64,000 nt of DNA from Orientallactaga sibirica. Taxonomy: Eukaryota; Chordata; Mammalia; Rodentia; Dipodidae. A program made the position numbers and the translations under genes. Below the pieces are notes generated by a model, which worked only from the letters and a program-made list of their open reading frames with translations, was not told where the DNA came from and searched no databases. Positions 1-11,959 of the stretch are shown here, piece after piece. The stretch is taken from NCBI GenBank assembly GCA_036365145.1, contig JAEOAD010002231.1, positions 1,984,001 through 2,048,000 of the forward strand, given 5' to 3'. Every line of letters begins with the position of its first letter. Position 1 is the first letter of the stretch.

Positions 1-145
1 AGTCCAGTCTGCAAGCCTGAGTCTTTTGGTTGGGGCATTGAGGCCATTCATATTAAGTGTTATTATTGACAGGTATGTGTTTATTCTCACCATTCTTCTT
101 GGTTTGTAGTGCTTCCTGTTTTCCCTTTATTCTTTTGTTTTTTTA

Positions 146-356
146 AAAATTATTTATTTATTTATTTGACAGAGAAAGACAGGAAGAGAGAGAGAGAAAG
201 AGGGGATGGGCATGCAAGGGCCTCCAGCCATAGCAAACGAACTCCAGATGCGTGTGCCCCCTTGTGCATCTGGCTAACATGGGTCCTGGGGAATCGAACA
301 TGGGTCCTTTGGCTTTGCAGGCAAATGCCTTAACCACTAAGCCATTCCTCCAGCTC
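146..356 (-). mobile_element. B2-like tRNA-SINE
   Basis: Reverse-complement copy. The A-rich tail shows as (TTTA)n at the left, the purine-rich part follows, and the tRNA head ends in agccattcctccagct. Inserted into LINE-1. Confidence 0.85.
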
Positions 357-618
357 TGCTCTCTTGTTTTAACTGTTATTTAAGTATTTTCCTATTTCCT
401 CTTGTGTGTGCTTTGCTTTCTCTTCAGTGTGAAGGATTCTTTCAAGTATTTTCTGTAGAGCTGGCTTAGTTGTCATAAATTCCTTTAGCCCGTTTTTATT
501 GTAGAATGTCCTTATTCCTCCTTCAATTTAGATAGATAGCTTTTGGGATAAAGTAATCTTGGTTAACAGTTGTTATCTTTCAGAATTTGGAATACATCAT
601 TTCAAGCCCTTCTGGCTT

Positions 619-933
619 TTAAAGTTTGTGTTGAGTAATCTGCTGTGATCCTGATGGGCTTGCCTTTGTAGGTAACTTGCTTTTTCTCTCTGTTTTCAAT
701 ATATTTTCTTTGGTTTGCGTGTTTAGTAGTTTAATTATAACATGGCAAGGAGAGGTTCTTTCCAGGTTTTGTCTGTTTGGTGTTCTAAAAGCTTCCTGTA
801 TCTGCATTGGCATTTCTTTCCCAATTTGGGGAAATTTTTCTTCTGTGATTTTGTTGAAAACTCCTATTATACATTTGGACTGCAATTCTTCTCCTTCTAC
901 TATACCTTGAATTCTTATGTTTGATCTTTTCAT
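619..933 (-). pseudogene. LINE-1 ORF1 remnant
   Basis: A 104-codon open stretch on the minus strand includes RSNIRIQGIVEGEE, EEKFPQIGKEMPMQIQEAFR and TPNRQN. These are the conserved RNA-recognition-like and C-terminal blocks of the LINE-1 RNA-binding ORF1 protein. It is only a fragment (the full protein is about 340-370 residues), and SINE insertions flank it. It is not expected to be functional. Confidence 0.8.
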
Positions 934-1089
934 AGTGTCCTGAATATCTTGAAATTCCCATTCATACCTTCCTGTTTTGCTTACCTTTCTCTTTGTTGGA
1001 CTGTATTAGATTTTCCACGTGGTTTTCTAGTTTAGATATTCTGTTCTCTCCTTCATCCATTCTACTGGTGAGACTTTCCACAGAGTTTT

Positions 1090-1306
1090 TTTTTTTTTTT
1101 TTTAATTAATTTATTTGTTTGAGAGAGAGAAAGAGGCAGAGAGAGAGAGGGAAAGAATGGGCACGGCAGAGCATCTAGCCACTGGAAATGAACTCCAGAT
1201 GCATGCGCCCACTTGTGCATCTGGCTTATGTGGGTCCTGGAGAATCGAACCGGGCTCCTTTGGCTTTGCAGGCAAATGTGTTAACCTCGAAGCCATCTCT
1301 CCAGCC
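1090..1306 (-). mobile_element. B2-like tRNA-SINE
   Basis: Intact-looking copy with B-box complement (gaatcgaacc). Near-identical flanks tccacagag / tccacatag suggest an 8-9 bp target duplication inside LINE-1. Confidence 0.87.
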
Positions 1307-1488
1307 CTCCACATAGTTTTTTATTTGACTGTGTTTTTCAATGCTAGAAGTCTGCCTGGTTTTCCTTCAGTATTTATTGTTTCCTTATTCATGTCTTTTA
1401 ATTACCTCCTTATTTCATTAAGCTGGTTTACTGTGTTTTCTTAGAATTCCTTTAGGAGTTTGTTTTCTCTTTAATTCCTTTTTTTCTT

Positions 1489-1630
1489 TATTTTTTGAGA
1501 TAGGGTCTCACTCTAGTCCAGGCTACCTGGAATTCACTATGTAGTCTCAGGGTGGCCTCGAACTCATGATGATCCTCCTACCTCTGCCTACCGAGTGCTG
1601 GGATTAAAGGTGTGTGTCACCTTGCCCAGC
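1489..1630 (-). mobile_element. B1 SINE with 18-bp target duplication
   Basis: Complete B1 (gagatagggtctcactctag ... ggtgtgtgtcacc). Identical flanks TTAATTCCTTTTTTTCTT at 1471-1488 and 1631-1648 mark the insertion into LINE-1. Confidence 0.92.
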
Positions 1631-2399
1631 TTAATTCCTTTTTTTCTTCTTTGCTTCCTTTAATTTCTTTGAGTATATGTAAAAATCATTATTTTGAAAT
1701 CTTTCTTATTGAGGCCATTTCTGATGGATTGATAATTTTTGGTGGGATTGTACTGTCTTGATTCTTTGAGTTTCTTGTATGTAATGTTATGAGTTTTGCA
1801 TTCTGAGATGAATTGATGCTTTGGTTTTCTAATTATCTGTGGTGCTTTTAGATTTGGAAATCCAACTTTGTGTACCTTCAGAGTAGGAGTTTAAGGTACC
1901 AAATGTAGCTCTTCAATCCAACTGCAGAAGTAATCCTAGGTGTTGAGTTTGCCTGCTCTTTGAGTATTCTAGTGGGCTGGGTGGAGCAATTTACTGGCAA
2001 TTCTAAAATACCACTGAGCAAATATACACATTCAATAAAAACCAGCACAGAGTATGCAAGTGTGAGGACTGAAACAAACAGATAACCTTATAGAGCCAAA
2101 CTCCCTAAAGGTGTGTGTTGCTCTACACCCTTTATCCTGTCAGCTGGGAGGTTGAGATTTCTTCTCTGAAGTAGATTCCAGGTCAGCCTGGGTCTGTATT
2201 AGACTCTGCCCCCAGTAATGACAGAAGAAAAAGACAAAGGCCCTATGAATTGAAAGCATCAAAAGCAAAAATAGTTGACACCCAATGCAGCTTAATTGAA
2301 AATGGTAATGCCAACCAAGAATATGTAACCCATAACCTGCTCTGACATGGAAAGAGATTAGCACTTTCACTGCAGGCCTATATACCTACTTTTTGGTTA

Positions 2400-2860
2400 G
2401 TTGGCCTCGTTACTTTTTGAGGTGGCTTCCAATCTCACCAATGCTGAGTGCCTGCCTCTATCCCTCCATGTTGTGCTGTGGAGCTGGTTTTCTGATCAGC
2501 TGCGCTGGATGCCCTGTTGCCGGGAGCTGAATGTGTTCTGTGGAGGTTCATGGTTCTGAAGGTTGGAGGATGGGAGAGAGCAGGAAGCCTGGAGTTGTAG
2601 TGGAACTGCTCAGCTGGTCCCAGCTGTCTCCCTTTCAGTAGCTCCTTAGCTGATCTCTGCTGTCTCCCCTTTCAGGTGTGATGAGGTTGGAAATCCCTTT
2701 GTTTGGTCTTTGCTTCTGTAGCTGGGCACTGGGCTGGGTGTGCTGCAAGTGCCTCCTCAGGATTCTGGCTGGTTTCCTCCTTTCTGGTAGATCTTGCTCT
2801 CTCCTGCTTCTCCTCTGTGGCCAATATAACCTTATACACCTTCATTTTTTGGAAGAAAAG
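2400..2860 (-). mobile_element. possible LINE-1 5' region fragment
   Basis: G/T-rich sequence with agctggtcccagctgtctcc followed by a near repeat, resembling a rodent LINE-1 5' UTR in antisense and continuing on from the element at 1-2110. Weakly supported. Confidence 0.35.
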
Positions 2861-2942
2861 TGTATTTTTTTTGTGATTTTGCTTATATCCTCATTTGGCT
2901 CATTTGGTATGACTCCTATGCAGCCATCTTACCCAGAAATCT

Positions 2943-3620
2943 GACTCTTGGATTCTTTCCACCATCTCTTCTGCAATGGTCCATGAGGCTTGGAAGGTGT
3001 GATAAAGATGTCTCACTTAGTGCTGGACACTCCACTGTCACGTCTTCTCAGCACTTTGACTTTTTTTTTTTTTTTTGAGATTTTTATTTATTGGAGATAG
3101 GGAAAGAGAGGGGGGGAAGGGAGAGAATGGGCACATCAGGGCCTTTAGCCCCTGCAAATGAATTCCAGATGCATGTGCCACCCTGTGCATCTGGCTTATG
3201 TGGGACCTGGAGAATCAAACCTGGGTCCTTAGGCTTCGCAGGCATGTTCCTTAACTGCTAAGCCACCTCTCCAGCCCTTTGATGTGTTTTGAGTCTTCCC
3301 AGTGGTCACTGCTTCTCTAACTAAAAGTGACAGTAGCATTAGTATATGGGCCTAAACACAAGTATTTAGAGGGCAATTTGGTGGGCATAATATATGCATT
3401 TAGCCAGAAAACAGTAGTTGTTTCCCCCCTAGGTCTTAGGACCTTCTTAGCCATAGGCATTTGATTAGATTTTCAGTAGCAGGCAGGAATTCCCTCTCCT
3501 GGAATGGGCCTGAAGTACAACCAGAGAGCACTTGTTTTCCCCCTTAACAGATATGCCACCGTTGTACCAGTTGGTATGTTTAACCTGGCTGGGAAAAACA
3601 TGTATCTTAATTCATTAGAG
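2943..3620 (-). mobile_element. LINE-1 3' tail fragment, old copy
   Basis: Diverged relative of the repeats at 43790 and 50862. It shares the ttccaccatctcttctgcaatggt / cttggaaggtgtga / agtgctggacactcc blocks and aacttgaat-side landmarks in the same order. It is interrupted by the tRNA-SINE at 3061-3278. Confidence 0.65.
3061..3278 (-). mobile_element. B2-like tRNA-SINE
   Basis: Full-length copy splitting an old LINE-1 tail. Flanks ctttgac / ctttgat are compatible with a short target duplication. Confidence 0.85.
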
Positions 3621-4409
3621 TACCAAGAGTTTTCTCTGTATATATGTGTGTTTCTGTCTATTACAGTGTTGTGGGACATGTACATAAACTTCAGAAAGGC
3701 TGGGAGTAAAATAGTCTTTTATCAGTAATTTTACCTCATAATACTTAATAGTGGAAATTTAGTCATGATTATTCGGCAAAATGACTTGATATTTTTCAAG
3801 ATCAGGTATACAGTATAAATTTCCCCAGACATTTAAAACTTATCTACATTTTCCAGCTTCAACTAGTTGGTATATTATGGCTGGATTTTAGAGAAGCATC
3901 CTGGAAGGGATAAGCTTCCAGGAAATTAGCACATTTCTCTGGCTTCTGGTTATGTGGATACATAAAGAGGCTTGGTGTTATCCAGGTTGTTCAGGTCCCA
4001 TAATAAGTACATGGTTCGGTCTGACCATATTCTCTTTTTAGAAGTTTCTTTTTTTTCTTTTCCTTCTCTTTCTTCCATCCCGTCAATGCCTCTCTTACTC
4101 CACTGGAGGATCCCATAGTTCACTTGATTTGGAGTGGGTCTAGCTTTTGTATGGGTGACAGTCCTTGTCTCACTTGTCACTTTGTCTCCTTGTTGTGTGT
4201 CTGCCTTTTCTCCTCCTGTTCTGGGAAGCAGATATTGAGGTATCATCATCTCCTGTTCTGTCTGGATCGAGCCCGTCTCAAGAAAATGGGTGAAAATGCA
4301 ACAGAAAAGAACACCCAATACACACAAACCAAAAATAACTATTCATTGACATAGTTTTTATGATTTTATACTTGTTGAATAGTACACCCACATGGAACCT
4401 CTGTCTCAT

Positions 4410-4645
4410 TTTTTAAAATTATGTATGTATGTATGTATGTATGTATGTATGTATGTATGTATGTATGTATATATGTGAGACAGAGAGAAAGACTGGATGT
4501 GCCAGGGCCTCCAGTCACTACAAATGAACTCCAGAAGTATGTGTCACCTTTTGCATCTAGCTTTACATGGGACCTGGGGAATCAAACCTAGGTTCTTGAG
4601 CTTTGCAGGCAAGTGTGTTAACTGCTAAACCATCTCTCCAGCCAT
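4410..4645 (-). mobile_element. B2-like tRNA-SINE with expanded ATGT tail
   Basis: The tail has grown into about 14 ATGT units (4421-4476). Flanks tgtctcatt / tgcctcatt. Confidence 0.85.
4421..4476 (+). repeat. (ATGT)n microsatellite
   Basis: About 14 nearly perfect units, part of a SINE tail; likely length-polymorphic. Confidence 0.95.
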
Positions 4646-4689
4646 GTGCCTCATTATTTTTTTTAAGGGCAAAATGTCTTTTGTTGTTG

Positions 4690-4720
<31 letters not shown>

Positions 4721-4905
4721 TTAGATACAGAGGGACAGAAGGAGAGAGAGAGAATGGGTGCGCCAGGGCCTCTAGCCACTGCAAATGAACTCATGTGCCC
4801 ATGTGCCACTATGTGCATCTGGCTAACGCAGGACCTGGAGAATTGAACGTGGGTCCTTAGGCTTTGCAGGCAAGCTCCTTAACTGCTAAGCTATCTCTCC
4901 AGCCC
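4690..4905 (-). mobile_element. B2-like tRNA-SINE
   Basis: Long (TTTA)n tail at 4691-4722. Lies 45 bp from the previous copy in the same orientation. Confidence 0.87.
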
Positions 4906-4934
4906 CCTGCGTCTCATTTTTAACACAAAAAGAA

Positions 4935-5245
4935 TAAAGGTTTATTTTGTCCTTGTTTTTGAGGCCCAAGTGTGTGGTTGATGGGTCCTCCTGCTTGTGC
5001 TGAGGCCTACAGGACACCATGGTGGGAGTACATAGCAGAGTGAGCTGCTCACCTCATGGTCTGAAAACAGAGAGAAGAAGCAGCGCTGAGTTCCCAGTAT
5101 TCCTGTCAAGGACACAGCTCAAGGACCTAACTTCCTTTATTAGGACCTTCTTCCTAAAGGTTCTGTCTCTTCTCTTGCTGGTAGAACCATGCACTGGGGT
5201 CTGAGCCTCTAACGCATGGGCCTTTGGGAGACACTCAAGGTATAG
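4935..5245 (-). mobile_element. probable old MaLR-type LTR
   Basis: Landmarks ttcctttattaggaccttct and gcctctaacgcatgggcctt parallel the LTR-like repeat at 41505-41860. Diverged and of uncertain subclass. Confidence 0.45.
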
Positions 5246-5260
5246 ACTAGCAGTGTTATT

Positions 5261-5262
<2 letters not shown>

Positions 5263-5290
<28 letters not shown>
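5263..5290 (+). repeat. poly(T) tract
   Basis: 28 uninterrupted T, not clearly attached to a SINE body. Confidence 0.95.
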
Positions 5291-5291
<1 letters not shown>

Positions 5292-6061
5292 GCAGATTTG
5301 TATAAAATCATTTGTAAGATATAGATGGTAATTCTGTGTCATTTTTTTTTACTGAAACTGTGATTGCAATTTTTTGTTTGTAATTTTGTTTTCTTGTTTC
5401 TACATTGATTATCTGTAGTTTTCTTGAGATTTGACCTGTAGGAGTTACAGAATTAGCCATATGTTATTTTATTAGTTTTGTTTACCCTTTATAAGTACTT
5501 AGCTGCTTTTAAATGTTTTAGAAATTCCCAGAAAATTGTGCCTAGATGCCTTTTTATGTATAATCTCTGAATATGTTTTATGGGATTTTTTTTGTTTGTT
5601 TGACTTTTGATGGTTTTGTTTATATTCTCTCACACCAACCAGTTCTCCTGTCTCTGACATCATTGGAATGTCCAGCAGTTCAATTCATTTTCAGCCCTAC
5701 TTGGAGTTATCTTAGTTCAAATGTTAGGGTTCATTACCACAAGACCACCTCTATTTTAGCCATGAATGAGGTGTTCAGGCCACCCACGCTTCTACCCAGC
5801 TGGTTATAATTTAGGGTGCCCCTCCTCAGGTTTCATAATTTGTTAGAATGATTCAGGAAAGTGCTTTATTTACTATTTCTGTCTGCAGGGCAAGGTAGGG
5901 CATGGGGAACTGAGTTTCCATACCTTCTCATGTTGCCTCTCCTGGTAGCTCTGTTACCAGTGGCCTCTGTCTGTCTGGATATCTCTAGGTTCTTGGCATC
6001 TTTTCAAAGGCTTGGAACAAGACACAGAAAATAAAGCAGCAAGAAAGTTTATGAAAGAGTG

Positions 6062-6270
6062 AAGCAGGCTGAGGAGATAGCTCAGAGGTTAAAAGTGCTT
6101 GCAAAGCATATTGGCCCAGGTTTGATTCCTCAGTACCCATGTAAAGTGAGTTGCACAAAGTGGCACATGTATCTGGAGGTTTTTTATTTTATTTATTTAT
6201 TTTTGCATCAGGAGGCTCTGACACACCCATTCTCTCTCGTTTCTTCTTCTCTTTCTCTAAACTTGTTTTT
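6062..6270 (+). mobile_element. B2-like tRNA-SINE, tail interrupted
   Basis: Forward head gctgaggagatagctcagag and B-box ggtttgattcc, followed by a T-rich insertion near 6180. Its A-rich tail continues at 6475-6500, beyond the copy inserted at 6271. Confidence 0.8.
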
Positions 6271-6474
6271 CAGTATTTTATTTATTTATTTATTTGACAG
6301 AGAGCCAGAGAGCGGGAGAGAGAGAATGGGTGCACCAGGACCTTTAGCCATTGCAAATGAACTCCAAATTCATGTGCCACCTTGTGCATCTGGTTATGTG
6401 GGTACTGGGCAACTGAACCTGGGTCCTTAGGTTTTGCAGGCAAATGCCTTAATCGCTAAGCCATCTCTCTAGCC
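6271..6474 (-). mobile_element. B2-like tRNA-SINE nested in another
   Basis: Opposite orientation to its host, forming an inverted pair that could fold in RNA. Confidence 0.85.
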
Positions 6475-8479
6475 CTAAATAAAAATATTTTCAAAAAGAT
6501 AGTAGAGCAGAAATACAAAAATGTGGGATGGGGAGATTATGCTGCAGTGGGACAGCAGTCCCTGTGAGCTGGATTGCTCAAGAGCAGTGGATTCCTGTTT
6601 GGGCTTCTTTTCCTGGGGTCTTGGAGGAAGAGGAGCTGGTTACTGGAGGTTCTCTATTTTCATTGATAGACGAGCTCTGTAAGCCTTTTCTACTACACTA
6701 ATCTCTTCCTTTGATGTATCTGTTTTAAACATTTGCATGCCTCATCATGCATAGGCATAAGATGGCCATAGGGAATTTCCCTAAAAGTTATTGAAAGGAC
6801 AGTTTGGCCTCCTTCACATGCATTTAAAACCAGCGTAGGCTAGGGCCTCCCTTCTCCCCGATCTTGGATATATCTCAGAATGTTTGTGAGTAGAAAACCA
6901 CAAAAAGGGGATTTACTAAAGTTTGTCAGAGGAGAGAAACCTATTCCATTGTTTGAAGCACGATGCACATGCAGCTCAGTACAGGTGAGCATCCCAGGTT
7001 GTCAGCAGGTTCCTAGGTGCACTGTGTACTGCCCCAGCCAAGCTATAGCCTGGGTTGCTTTGCTGTTTTTCATATGTCCACATGCCTCACCTCCCAGAGG
7101 TTCTCTTAACCCCATTCTTCAGGGGCTTTAGTGGAAGCTCTGTGTAGGCACGATTGGTTGTCATCTGCTGGTGAACTCAGTCTCTAACCCTATCTTCTCC
7201 TCCGAGGTGGGATGGGTTGATGATGGGGTAGCACTGTAAGTTTCAGCCCTCTTAAGGCTTGTTTTCCCTGGTGACCAGCCCTCCTTGTGAAGGTAAGAGT
7301 CCTCTCCGTTCCAAAGACACTTACCACTTAGGACATTCCAAGGGTTGTAGGAACGCTGTGCCAGGAATTGGGGGTAAAGACCAGATGTGTACACATTTCT
7401 CATTGTAGCCTGGCATTTGTATGTCCTGGGACTTGCAAGAGAATGAAGGTGTTTGATAAGTGCTGTGTCCATGGGCATAATTGTGGCCAATGGAGTTTTT
7501 CTTTTTTAATTTGTTATTTAACATTACTTTGAAGAGACTCTTCTGAAATGAATTCTACCTGGAACTCTTTGTTTAATGTCTATTGATAAGAAAAGTAAAG
7601 TATTTCTTTGCCCAAGAAAAGTATGAGTACTTCAGGATCAAGTGATGGATCCTGTGTCATTTCTCATCTTTTAGTCTCGATATGCACTGTCATGGGGGTA
7701 GCAATGCCATCATGTAAAGATTGCATCTCTTTGCATTTGGTCAGAGCACCTTTATTTTCTCTGCTTGCCTCATTTAGTGTATAAATAGTCAAGGATAATG
7801 AAGACAGACTGGAGAATTTTCAGTTGATTTCTTTCCACTAACCCTTGAGTGGTCACTAGATGGCCTGCTAGTATTGCATTTTAACTTGGCTTGTTATGAC
7901 ATAAGGAAGTAGGGTTCTTGCTGCTGGTTTTAATCTAAAGTGATATTTTAAATGCTGTTTTTAAATCTACCAGAAACTCTAGATTTACTAGTGCTATAAA
8001 TTATTTAAAGGTTTGTCTTCTTACAAAATGGTGGTTTAGTGCTCTAAATGGATTTTATACTGCACATAAAAACCAGACTTTGCAGTTCAGTTTTAAAGTG
8101 TTGCCAGAATGTCTTTGTGTTCAAGCTTTGGATGCATGTAGTTTAGATAATAGAAGTTTAATAGTTGTATAAAAATATGAATGAGCCCTAGCATTCAAAT
8201 CTGCTGAGCAGACTTGGCTCCAGAAAAAAGTGCAGAAAATACTTAGAGGAAGAATTAAAAATGTGCAATCATGATGTTTATTAACATGTTCAGGGCTCCA
8301 TAGGAAAGTTAAAATGAGAGGACAAGAATCTCTGTTTTCTTGTAGTGAATGTTGTTTGTCCTGTTCAACAGTTTTCAGGCCCAAGGAAGTGTCTGAACAA
8401 CTGTGTGGATACAGTATACAGACCTGAGATAGTGTTTAGTCAGTCAAGCAAAGGAAAAGTTTGGGTATCCATGCTATGT

Positions 8480-8688
8480 GTTTATTTGCTGGGGGGGGGG
8501 GAGAGAGAGAGAGACTATGAATGAGAATGAGAGCGAGAGAAAAATGGGTACGCAGGGCCTAGTGCCACTGCAAACACATTCCAGACACTTGCACCACTTT
8601 CTGCATCTGGCTTTAAGTGGGGACTTGAATCCAGGCTGTCAGGCTTTGCAAGCAAGCTCCTTTAACTCCTGAGGCATCTTTCCAGCCC
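8480..8688 (-). mobile_element. B2-like tRNA-SINE, diverged
   Basis: Tail replaced by a run of 12 G and GA repeats (8490-8515). Head ends catctttccagccc. Confidence 0.8.
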
Positions 8689-9575
8689 TCCGTGCCACAT
8701 TTTAAAATCATGTGATGTTTAAAATTCTTAGTATTTAAATATTTTTAGACTTAGAGGTTCCAGAACTCACCTCATTAATGGTAATATGGGATCTACTGTT
8801 GATCCCCTCCGCAGGACAGGTAAAAGCAGCCCCGGGCCCTTTCACCCTAAGCGCTGGCTCACTGGAGCCTCTCAGACAGATGGTGAGGTGTGTAGGTATG
8901 TCAAAACTTACCTGAGTTTTGTTTGTAAAGAAATTGCTGAAGTAAAGGGGTTTATGTGTATAAGTACACATTGTTTCGCATAGCCCAGTGTGTCTGGAAA
9001 ATTTTAACACGTCACACACAAAAGGAACAGCTCATGTGGTGGGGACTTTGCATTCTGTTTTCCAGATAGCTTGTCTAACTTTGAGGCAGTTTTGCTGCTT
9101 CTGGATGTTTAGCTATGGTTTTAGAAGCAGAGATATGTCATTAGAGTGTGCTAGAAACTAGCCATATCTGCATACTTCAGATTCTCTTTGTATTTCTGAT
9201 AGAAACTCGGTCATTGTGGCTATACACATAGACTCAGCATACAGCTTATTTCACTGAGCAAATGATCCATGTTACTTTTGATTATGCCGTTGATGCTTGT
9301 GTAATTCTAGAAATATTAAGTTTATCTTTCTGGAAAAGGAAAACTGTAGCAAACCTTGAACTTTATTTCACATTGGTTAGGCATCAGAAACATTTTGTAC
9401 ATAAGGTATGAGGCTGAAATTCACTTTAAAATACTGTGATACTATGTGGCCTTCACAATCCCAAACCCCTTACAGGACCTACTAGTAATGGTAATTCCCA
9501 TTTCTTCTCTGCCATCAACCTCTGGCCAACACCATTCTCTTTTTTGTCTGTGTGATTTTGTTTTTCTTTTTTTTC

Positions 9576-9638
9576 TTCCTCCCCCCCCCCCCTCCTCCCC
9601 TCCCTCCCTCCCTCCCTCCCTCCCTCTCTCTTTTTCTT
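9576..9638 (+). repeat. polypyrimidine (CCCT)n tract
   Basis: C-run then CCCT units then CT-rich sequence, abutting a B1 tail. Confidence 0.93.
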
Positions 9639-9767
9639 TTTTTTTTTGGGAGGCAGGGTCTCATAGCCTAGGCTGACCTGGAACTTAACTCTGTAGTCTG
9701 GGCATGAACTCACCGCAATCCTATCTCTTCCTGGTGCTGGTATTAGACATGTGCCACTACACCCAGC
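9637..9767 (-). mobile_element. B1 SINE, diverged
   Basis: gggtctcatagcctaggctg ... gtgccactacacccagcc. Confidence 0.75.
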
Positions 9768-9875
9768 CAATATTTTTTCTTCTGTCTTTTTTCAGTATTT
9801 ATTTGAGAGAGAAAGGGAGAGGTGAAGGGGGAGGGAAAGAGAGAGAAAGAAGAAGAGATTCTTGCTTTAAGATGT

Positions 9876-10019
9876 CTATTTTGGGCATTTCCCAGAGACT
9901 TGTAGTTGTTATTTTCCCCATTGATGAGGGCCCCTTTGAAAGTGGGAGGAAGGGGAGGAGGACAATGGAACCACAATGAATGCAGAATAATATAAATAAA
10001 AATATATATTGAAAAAAAA
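9876..10019 (+). mobile_element. possible LINE-1 3' end with A tail
   Basis: gagggccc...gtgggaggaagggg..., then ataaataaaaatat and A8. Shares its purine-rich block with 11170-11310. Tentative. Confidence 0.4.
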
Positions 10020-10559
10020 GATGTCTAACTTGATGGATGAGTCTGCCCAAGTACTCCTCATGGACCTGAATCCTGTTCAACATTCTAAACCACCTTGAAT
10101 ACTGCTAAACCTGACCTCAAATGTTAAATTTCTGTCAGTCACCTGCTCCCAGACCCGACTGGCTCTTTAATATACAGTTGTCAAATTAATTTTCTGGGTA
10201 TCAAAATCTTCTAGTGAGTGTCAAGTGAACTCACCTGTTTATCCTTACTGCCAGTACTCGTGTGTGGCTTCTGTTTCTCCAGATTCACAACTATGTTTTT
10301 ATTGTCTAAAGGTATCTTGCACAATTTTACTTCTGTACTCCTATTTGCATTGTTACCTATTTGGATCATATTCTTATCACTGTTTGCCTAGTTGAATTCT
10401 GTGTGTCCATCAAATTTCATGTCTTTCAAGTTCTGACCTAATGCTCCAGTTAGAACAGACCTTTTTCTACCCAAAGTAGAGTCACACTGCCCTAAAGGTT
10501 GCTATTTACATGGCTTTCATGTAGGCACGTAGACACTATATGGATAAAGTTGTATGGGC

Positions 10560-10915
10560 ATACCTTATATTAGTACCATCATCTCCCTCCTCCCTGTCCC
10601 CATTCCACTGAATGTCCTCCTCAGTGGGATTGCTGGTATTCACGATGGGGTTGTGGGTTATGAGATGTGAGAGCAGCAGCCAGTCATTGTGGGTGAGGGG
10701 CCTACCATACCACCCTAATCCTAAAACATGGCAAAAATTTTTGGGTATCTTTCCAAAAATGGTGTAAATATGTGTTGATATTTTTCTTCTATATTAATGG
10801 GTCCATTATATAATACATGCTATTTTATAACTTTGCTCCATTTGTCTACTATAGACAGACCAGTGGATTGTTTTAATGTTTGGTTATTAAGAGTAAAGCT
10901 GCTGTGGCCATTAAA
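10560..10915 (-). mobile_element. possible old LINE-1 fragment
   Basis: ggtattcacgatggggttgt resembles a block at 46090 in a clearer LINE-1 copy, and the right part resembles the ancient LINE-1 at 18165. Weak. Confidence 0.35.
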
Positions 10916-10973
10916 AAATACTGCTGGATGTGAACCTTCAAAGGGAAGAATTTTGTGAAATGCTTATAAATTG

Positions 10974-11116
10974 TTTTTTCTCTGAGGTAGCATCTGACTC
11001 TAGCCCAAATTGACCTGGAACTCTTTGAGTACTTTCAGGTTGGCCTCTAAGTCACAGGGATCCTCCTACCTCTGCCTTCTGAGTGCTGGGATTAAAGGCG
11101 TGCGCCAGCACACCCA
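10974..11116 (-). mobile_element. B1 SINE
   Basis: Diverged left part; good right part (gtgctgggattaaaggcgtg). Confidence 0.85.
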
Positions 11117-11169
11117 GGTGGTAAGAGCCACAGTGGAAGAGAATGTCTAGAGGCATTGCTTCCCCCCCA

Positions 11170-11310
11170 CACCATGACTGACTGATGCTCTCACATTTCA
11201 TAACCAAAAACCCTAGGGGCAATACTAGAAATCCTACTGAGGAGGGCCCTCAGGAGAATGGGGGGAGGGAGGAGGGAAATGATGGTACTTAATAACAAAA
11301 AAATACAAAA
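11170..11310 (+). mobile_element. possible LINE-1 3' end
   Basis: gaggagggccctcaggagaa, then G/A-rich sequence and an A-rich end; related to 9876-10019. Confidence 0.35.
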
Positions 11311-11424
11311 TATTTCCCTTCTATCTTAGAAAATGATTATAGCCTCCATGTATATATGCAAGAATATATACATTGAAGCACAAGATTTTTAAACACAAGT
11401 TTTTAAAGAAATAACTTGGTTGGG

Positions 11425-11587
11425 CCAGGCATGGTGGCACACACTTTAATCCCAGTACTTGGGAGGCAGAGGTAGGAGGATCCCCGTGAGTTTGAGGTCA
11501 CCCTGAGACTACATAGTGAATTCCAGGTCAGCCTGGGCTCGAGCAAAACCCTACCTTGAAAAACCAAAAATAAAAATAAATAAATTC
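11425..11587 (+). mobile_element. B1 SINE with perfect 20-bp target duplication
   Basis: Flanks AAAGAAATAACTTGGTTGGG at 11405-11424 and 11588-11607 are identical. A-rich tail aaaaaccaaaaataaa. Confidence 0.95.
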
Positions 11588-11959
11588 AAAGAAATAACTT
11601 GGTTGGGGCTATATTACCTTTTTGTAATTTTAGATTAGCTACTTTGGAGACATTTCGGTTTGCCCAAAAATTATTTGTATGATGGCATGTTAACCTTTTA
11701 TGGTTGCAAGGAGACTGTAGATGGCTTCTATAGGAACTTTTGTTCCTTTGATGTGCTTGCTATGAACAGAGGAGGAGTCAAGTACCTGTGGACCCCTGCT
11801 GTGGTGTGTGTCTAGGAGGGCTGGCTTCTGTAGGCTCCAGCCCTGGGCCTGGAGCATGGCCTGGAGCAGTCAGCCATTCACACTGTTCATTAGGAATCAC
11901 ATCTAGCACTGCTGGCTGGGAAGCTAGCTAAAAATTAAATACCCTCTTACATCCAGCAA

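Larger units (their letters stand above)
1..2110 (-). mobile_element. LINE-1 copy, antisense, with ORF1 region
   Basis: The minus strand carries an ORF1-like stretch (next entry). Sequence on both sides is typical LINE-1, read 3' to 5' on the + strand. It is broken by two tRNA-SINEs (146-356, 1090-1306) and one B1 (1489-1630). It runs off the left edge of the window, and its right limit is uncertain. Confidence 0.75.
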
